Positions 59,905 to 64,000 of a DNA stretch of 64,000 nucleotides are shown piece by piece. The notes beneath the pieces were generated by a model that saw nothing but the letters and a program-made list of their open reading frames with translations, was not told where the DNA came from and ran no database searches. The position numbers and the translations under genes are program-made. Within the stretch, counting starts at the first letter, position 1. Each line of letters begins with the position of its first letter. Where the stretch lies: contig JBCCGK010000018.1 in NCBI GenBank assembly GCA_039029315.1, positions 1-64,000 on the forward strand, given 5' to 3'. Source of the stretch: JBCCCJ01 sp039029315 (GTDB lineage: Bacteria; Bacteroidota; Bacteroidia; J057).

Positions 59905-61605
59905 CTACTGATTGAGCAAGAGTTTGCTTGCGAGCCAACCTTCTTTGGTTTGAATAAGTACGACATACATGGATCTAGCTAAATCGCTGATGTCATGACG
60001 TTGATTGTCAGGAGTGAGTCGCTTGACCAGCTTTCCTTGAGGATCATACACAAGAATCTGGAGCGGGTGAATAGAGGAAGGGTGAATCTCAAATGTCCCT
60101 GAACTGGGATTGGGATATACAGAGAAAGGTGATGCTTGACCAAGCGGCGAAAAGAGTCCATTTGCCTCCTCCAATTTGTATTTCGAAATGAAAAAATCTA
60201 GCTCACCACTAGAAGACAGGATCATAGAATCTGCTCCAGGATCTACATCTATTGTTTCATGAAAACTTCCTGTGACAATCATTTCCTGGGAATGAGTTAG
60301 AATGAGTTGTCTGGAAAAATCCTCTCCTGCTCCGGCCAATGTTCGTACCCATATCAAGTTCCCATGTGGAGATAACTTCAGGATGAACATATCACTAAAT
60401 CCTTGGGTGTGTAGGATCAATGAATCTGGGCCGGGATCTACATCTACGGATTCGCGTAGGTTTGCAAAGACAATCAAATTCCCGGAAGAATCGACAGCCA
60501 AGGCGGCGAGATTATCAAAGTGATCGCCCCCTATATGGTTTTCCCATAACAAATTGCCTTGAGAATCCCGCTTTTGGAGAAACAGATCTTTGTCTGTCGA
60601 AAAAGGAGGTTCTGACGGATGATCATAATGGAAATCTGTTTGACCACCAACGAAGACATCTCCTGCATGATCCAATTGTAAAGCCTGACCTGTATCATCT
60701 TCAGGGGAACCCTGTGAAGTGGCCCACAAGAGCTGGCCCGTTGAATCTAATTTGAGGGTAAAGATGTCCCGCCCACCCTTGGAAATGAGAATCGTACTGG
60801 CCTGACCTGGATCGACATCTACCGAATCTGAGAATGCGCCAGTGAGGTAGATGTTTCCTGCCGAATCAGAACGAAGTTGTCTGCCTATAATCGATGCATA
60901 ATCAGCTCCCCCAAATTGTTTGTGCCAGATGAGTTGGCCATCTGTCTGAACCTTCATCAGCAACAAATCCCATGATCCTTTGGATTGCAAAGATAGAGTA
61001 TCTGTATCAGAAATCAGATCTCCCAGACCTCTTAATTTGATAGTAAGGAGGAGATCACCCTGCTGGTCTATATGCACGATCTGGCCAAGATTTTCATTCT
61101 CCCATCTAGGTTCATCGAGACCTCGGAGATGTTTGGCCCAGCCCAGATTACCATCTTGGTCCAATTGAAGGACAAATGTATTCCTTTCACCATTCGTATG
61201 GAATACATGCGTGCCAGCACCAGGATCAACATCTATGGAATCATCAAATGAGCCGATAAGGTAGACGTGTTCCTCCTCATCCACGGCGATAGACAGCCCT
61301 GAGTCATTGGCTGGTCCACCGATCTGTTTGGCCCATAAGAGATGGCCATTGGGATCGAGTTTTTGAACAAAAACATCTGACATTCCCTGGGATATCAACA
61401 CTAAGGAATCCAATCCAGGATCCATATCTACTGTATCCATAAAGCTCCCAACTACATAGATGTTTTGATGAGAATCTATTGTCAAAGTAGAGACAAGGGT
61501 CGAATGGTCATTCTTGATATGCTGAGACCAAAGCAGCTCAAGTGGCTGGCTGGAACAGAGACTGACGAAGAAGAATGCCGAGAGAAGGAGAAGGTAGTTT
61601 TTCAT
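59905..61605 (-). CDS. T9SS-exported protein with SBBP-type propeller repeats
   Basis: 566 residues; signal peptide MKNYLLLLSAFFFVSLCSS. About eight repeats of a beta-propeller-like unit each contain N-[IL]-Y/V-x-x-G-x-F/S-x-D-S-[IV]-D-[VM]-DPG (e.g. NIYVVGSFMDTVDMDPG, NIYLTGAFSDSVDVDPG) followed by FILKLSPHGNLIW-type strands. These are SBBP/beta-propeller repeats of secreted proteins. A T9SS type-A sorting domain ends the chain: FSVYPNPSSGTFEIH, ILVYDPQGKLVKRL, MYVVLIQTKEGWLASKLLLNQ. A structural or surface role is likely; no catalytic motif was seen. Confidence 0.85.
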   Translation of the reverse strand: MKNYLLLLSAFFFVSLCSSQPLELLWSQHIKNDHSTLVSTLTIDSHQNIYVVGSFMDTVDMDPGLDSLVLISQGMSDVFVQKLDPNGHLLWAKQIGGPANDSGLSIAVDEEEHVYLIGSFDDSIDVDPGAGTHVFHTNGERNTFVLQLDQDGNLGWAKHLRGLDEPRWENENLGQIVHIDQQGDLLLTIKLRGLGDLISDTDTLSLQSKGSWDLLLMKVQTDGQLIWHKQFGGADYASIIGRQLRSDSAGNIYLTGAFSDSVDVDPGQASTILISKGGRDIFTLKLDSTGQLLWATSQGSPEDDTGQALQLDHAGDVFVGGQTDFHYDHPSEPPFSTDKDLFLQKRDSQGNLLWENHIGGDHFDNLAALAVDSSGNLIVFANLRESVDVDPGPDSLILHTQGFSDMFILKLSPHGNLIWVRTLAGAGEDFSRQLILTHSQEMIVTGSFHETIDVDPGADSMILSSSGELDFFISKYKLEEANGLFSPLGQASPFSVYPNPSSGTFEIHPSSIHPLQILVYDPQGKLVKRLTPDNQRHDISDLARSMYVVLIQTKEGWLASKLLLNQ

Positions 61606-61761
61606 TGTTGTGTAAGATGTATGGGGTTAGCCTCAGAACATTCACCAATCCTGTCAAGAAATGCAATCCAATTAATTTGGCACCAGAATACATCATCCAA
61701 CTTCCTGAGACTATATGAAAAAGAAGCCAGGATTTTCCCCAAGCCTAAAAAACTCCTATTT

Positions 61762-61790
61762 TTGACAAACAATAAACGTACGTCTATCTA
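61762..61790 (+). promoter_or_regulatory. Possible promoter of fabH copy 2
   Basis: TTGACA, 17-nt spacer, TATCTA, 11 nt before the ATG at 61802. It resembles a sigma70 promoter more than the Bacteroidota TAnnTTTG form, hence low confidence. Confidence 0.35.
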
Positions 61791-61801
61791 ATTACAGGAC
61801 T

Positions 61802-62806
61802 ATGCCAAATGCGAAAATTGCTGCTCTGGGTTATTATGTGCCCAAAAATGTGGTAACCAACCACGATCTTGCCAAGCGAATGACCACCTCTGATGAATGG
61901 GTGCAGGAGCGATCCGGGATTGTCGAGAGACGATATTTTACTCCGGGAGAAGATACTGTTTCCAATATGGGGACCCGTGCTGCTCAGATGGCACTGGACC
62001 GAGCTGGCATGAAAGCAGAGGAAATAGATTTTATCATTTTTGCGACTCTGAATCCGGACTATATGTTTCCTGGATCAGGCGTCTTGGTACAAAGAGAGTT
62101 GGGATTGAATACAAAAGGCATTCCTGCCCTCGATATCCGTAATCAGTGTTCTGGATTTATCTATGGTCTGTCAATTGCAGATCAGTTTATCAAAACGGGC
62201 ATGTATAAAAATGTCCTGTTGGTTGGATCAGAGATTCACTCTTCTGGCCTGGATTTCTCGGATGAAGGGCGGGATGTTACGGTGCTTTTTGGAGACGGTG
62301 CGGGAGCTGCTATTATTACAGCCACTGAAGAAGATGACAAAGGCATATTGACTACACATCTACATGCTGACGGTGAATATGCAGAACGACTGGCTGTATT
62401 GGCACCTTCTGGCCATAAAGAGCGACATATTACCAAGGAGATGATCGATGACCGATCTGTCTATCCGGTCATGAACGGTCGATATGTCTTCAAGTTCGCT
62501 GTATCAAAATTCCCTGAGGTTATCATGGAAGCGCTGACAGCAACAGGCTATACGCCAGAAGACATTGACATGTTTATCCCGCATCAGGCCAATCTGCGAA
62601 TTGCCGAAGCAGTACGCAGAACCCTCAAGCTTCCAGCTGAAAAGGTCCACAACAACATCATGAAGTATGGCAATACCACGGCCGCTTCTATCCCCATTGC
62701 TCTGAACGAAGCCTGGGAACTTGGCAAAGTCAAAGAAGGAGACCTCGTCTGTCTGGCAGCCTTTGGAAGTGGATTTACCTGGGCATCCGCCCTCATCCGC
62801 TGGTAG
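61802..62806 (+). CDS. fabH: 3-oxoacyl-[acyl-carrier-protein] synthase III (copy 2)
   Basis: 334 residues with the full triad: Cys in IRNQCSGFIYGLSIADQ (~116), His in FIPHQANLRIAEAV (~260) and Asn in KYGNTTAASIPIALNEAWE (~290). It is clearly diverged from copy 1 (WVQERSGIVERRY versus WIRDRTGIAERRI), and its LAVLAPSGHKERHIT segment is specific. It may use a different primer such as a branched acyl-CoA, or act in another condensation. No acyl-carrier-protein gene is adjacent. The downstream inverted repeat CTTGACACGTTT / AAACGTGTTAAG (62880-62931) could be a terminator. Confidence 0.9.
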   Translation: MPNAKIAALGYYVPKNVVTNHDLAKRMTTSDEWVQERSGIVERRYFTPGEDTVSNMGTRAAQMALDRAGMKAEEIDFIIFATLNPDYMFPGSGVLVQRELGLNTKGIPALDIRNQCSGFIYGLSIADQFIKTGMYKNVLLVGSEIHSSGLDFSDEGRDVTVLFGDGAGAAIITATEEDDKGILTTHLHADGEYAERLAVLAPSGHKERHITKEMIDDRSVYPVMNGRYVFKFAVSKFPEVIMEALTATGYTPEDIDMFIPHQANLRIAEAVRRTLKLPAEKVHNNIMKYGNTTAASIPIALNEAWELGKVKEGDLVCLAAFGSGFTWASALIRW

Positions 62807-62879
62807 CCCAAATGAACTTGGCACGTTTGTGTAAGGTTTGCCTAGGTAGGCAACAACCCCCATCCGCACCGCCGGACAG

Positions 62880-62931
62880 ACTTGACACGTTTGCGCGACG
62901 GATAGCGAAAAGGCAAAACGTGTTAAGTCTA
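62880..62931. terminator. Inverted repeat between fabH copy 2 and ModF-like gene
   Basis: CTTGACACGTTT and AAACGTGTTAAG pair over 12 bp (one G-T) around a 28-nt loop, between convergent stops; no T tract. Confidence 0.4.
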
Positions 62932-62948
62932 AAGGTAAAAGACAAAAT

Positions 62949-64000
62949 CTAAGGCAAACCCATACTCCCCCCCTGATCCAGCAGCAACATCTGCCTGACA
63001 CAGGCAGGAATCTCAGATCGATCATGGGTGATGAACAAGAGAGTATGAGAGTCATCCAACATCTGATCCAGCAAAGCCAGGGCTTGCCGGATGCTTCTGC
63101 GATCCATAGCTTGAAATGGTTCATCCAACAAGAGTACAGGCGGATTTTTTACAAGTGCCCGGATCAAGAGGATGAGCCGCTGCTCTCCAGTTGAAGCCAG
63201 TTTGAACAAGAGAGGTGGGAGATCATCTAGCTGAAAGTACTGAAAGAGAAGATCCACGATATCATCCTCTCTCTCAGTCAGATGTGCTTTCGGAACAAAA
63301 CTATCAGTGAAGCCAGTTAGGACCACTTCTCGACAGCTCAGCGCAGAATCGAAATAAGCATGGAACTCAGAAGAGGTAAATCCGATTCTGGCTTTGATGT
63401 CCCAAATACTCTCTCCTTTGCCTCGGCGCTGATCAAATAACCAAATTCGATTGGCGTAGGCCTGTGGGTGATCCCCATACAAGAGACTCAGAAGGGTAGA
63501 TTTGCCAGATCCATTTGGCCCATAAATGGCCCATTTTTCTCCCGGCTTGACTTCCCAATGAAGATTTTGCAAGGCAAGATGATCATCGTATTGGACCGAG
63601 ACATCTTCCAGCCGAACGACAGAGGCACAAGACACTTCTTGTTGAGTTTGCTTGAACAAAGAGACCAGGCGTGAAAGAGACACTTGATCCTCCAAAGAAT
63701 CATGGCTGGGAGCATAGTCCAGGGGGACTTCTGTTCCTGTCCCATTTCCATCAAGATGCAAACGATGGGTCATGATTGCAGGCCAATCAGATTCACAGCC
63801 AACAAGAATGAGTTGCAGAGTATGTCGGGACACCAGATCAGTCAGAAGATCATTGAGCGTTTGCCTGCCAGCCGTATCCAGACCCAGATAGGGATCATCC
63901 AGAATCAAGAGTTGAGGGGGAGAGAGCAAGGCGGAAGCGAGACTGACTCTGCGAATCTGACCGCTGGAGAGATGTGTGATATCTTTCTCATACAGCGCCT
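62949..64000 (-). CDS. ModF-like tandem ABC ATPase (5' end outside window)
   Basis: The last ~350 codons; the frame continues past 64000. The end of a first ATPase domain (HLSSGQIRRVSLASALLSPPQLLILDDPYLGLD, shown as LSSGQIRR and LLILDDPYLGLD) is followed by a complete second domain: Walker A YGPNGSGKSTLLSL, ModF-type IWDIKARIGFTSSEFHAYF, signature-like LASTGEQRLILLIRAL, Walker B VLLLDEPFQAMD and the H-loop LLFITHDRSEI. Two ATPase domains without a permease fit ModF/PhrA, linked to molybdate metabolism in proteobacteria but of unproven role. A TTG at 63929 is an internal codon, not the start. Confidence 0.82.
   Translation of the reverse strand, partial: ALYEKDITHLSSGQIRRVSLASALLSPPQLLILDDPYLGLDTAGRQTLNDLLTDLVSRHTLQLILVGCESDWPAIMTHRLHLDGNGTGTEVPLDYAPSHDSLEDQVSLSRLVSLFKQTQQEVSCASVVRLEDVSVQYDDHLALQNLHWEVKPGEKWAIYGPNGSGKSTLLSLLYGDHPQAYANRIWLFDQRRGKGESIWDIKARIGFTSSEFHAYFDSALSCREVVLTGFTDSFVPKAHLTEREDDIVDLLFQYFQLDDLPPLLFKLASTGEQRLILLIRALVKNPPVLLLDEPFQAMDRRSIRQALALLDQMLDDSHTLLFITHDRSEIPACVRQMLLLDQGGSMGLP

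Noticed and set aside
59905..61605. Calcium-binding repeat enzyme suggested by the recurring DVDPG motif
   Set aside because: The motif is part of SBBP-type propeller repeats; no catalytic residues were found.

Overview
The window looks like chromosomal core DNA from a Bacteroidota bacterium, most likely a Saprospirales-type marine or aquatic member (phylum well supported, order inferred). Evidence: secreted proteins with type IX secretion (T9SS) type-A C-terminal sorting domains (43378-45561, 45722-47551, 59905-61605), promoters of the Bacteroidota type (TTG, 17-20 nt, TAnnTTTG) at 8880, 22294 and 37609, almost no Shine-Dalgarno sequences, paired DUF3857 proteins, a Bacteroidota-type FtsX permease, the xerD/aroQ divergent pair, and a mevalonate-pathway HMG-CoA reductase. 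No transposase, phage gene, CRISPR array or rRNA was found.

Layout. 1-2.6 kb: two DUF3857 proteins. 2.9-5.5 kb: an FMN hydroxy-acid dehydrogenase, a YiaA-like membrane protein, a nested repeat insertion, and a duplicated 85-bp unit that looks like a pair of small-RNA genes. 5.6-8.3 kb: aroQ diverging from xerD-nth-ankyrin. 8.3-10.2 kb: a GbsR-type regulator diverging from a DUF819 permease. 10.2-24.2 kb: tRNA-Leu(CAG), an isolated nuoM, two TonB-like proteins, PBP4, an FtsX-type permease, a secreted PKD protein, a ComB-like phosphatase, a Nudix hydrolase and an ATE1-like transferase. 24.2-28 kb: an aquaglyceroporin, HMG-CoA reductase and dapD. 28-41 kb: two 982-residue CotH/beta-helix paralogs, a YyaL-type protein, a phosphoesterase lipoprotein, a sulfatase-esterase fusion and a methyltransferase. 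41-43.3 kb: nuoI-hslV and a UbiA prenyltransferase. 43.4-47.6 kb: two T9SS proteins sharing a ~110-residue repeat. 47.8-52.7 kb: fatty-acid/translation cluster fabH, lipoprotein, efp, accB, accC. 52.9-64 kb: a Kazal lipoprotein, a Rieske-oxygenase homologue that has lost its metal ligands, a BtpA-like protein, an amidohydrolase, ABC exporters, a second fabH and a ModF-like double ATPase cut by the window end.

How parts work together: accB/accC and two FabH enzymes feed fatty-acid initiation; HMG-CoA reductase and UbiA belong to isoprenoid/membrane-lipid synthesis; aroQ and dapD to aromatic amino-acid and lysine/peptidoglycan precursors; nuoM and nuoI are complex I subunits encoded apart from each other and from the rest of the operon.

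The least explained signals lie between genes. A set of ~160-190-bp full-length palindromes sits at 4081, 33099, 34233, 34456, 37704, 48952 and 57797. One copy is interrupted by a 175-bp MITE with 19-bp perfect terminal repeats and an exact 8-bp target duplication, and empty sites are present in the same window. The 5101-5188 and 5331-5418 units each have a TAnnTTTG promoter box and an intrinsic terminator, so each looks like a complete ~75-nt transcription unit.
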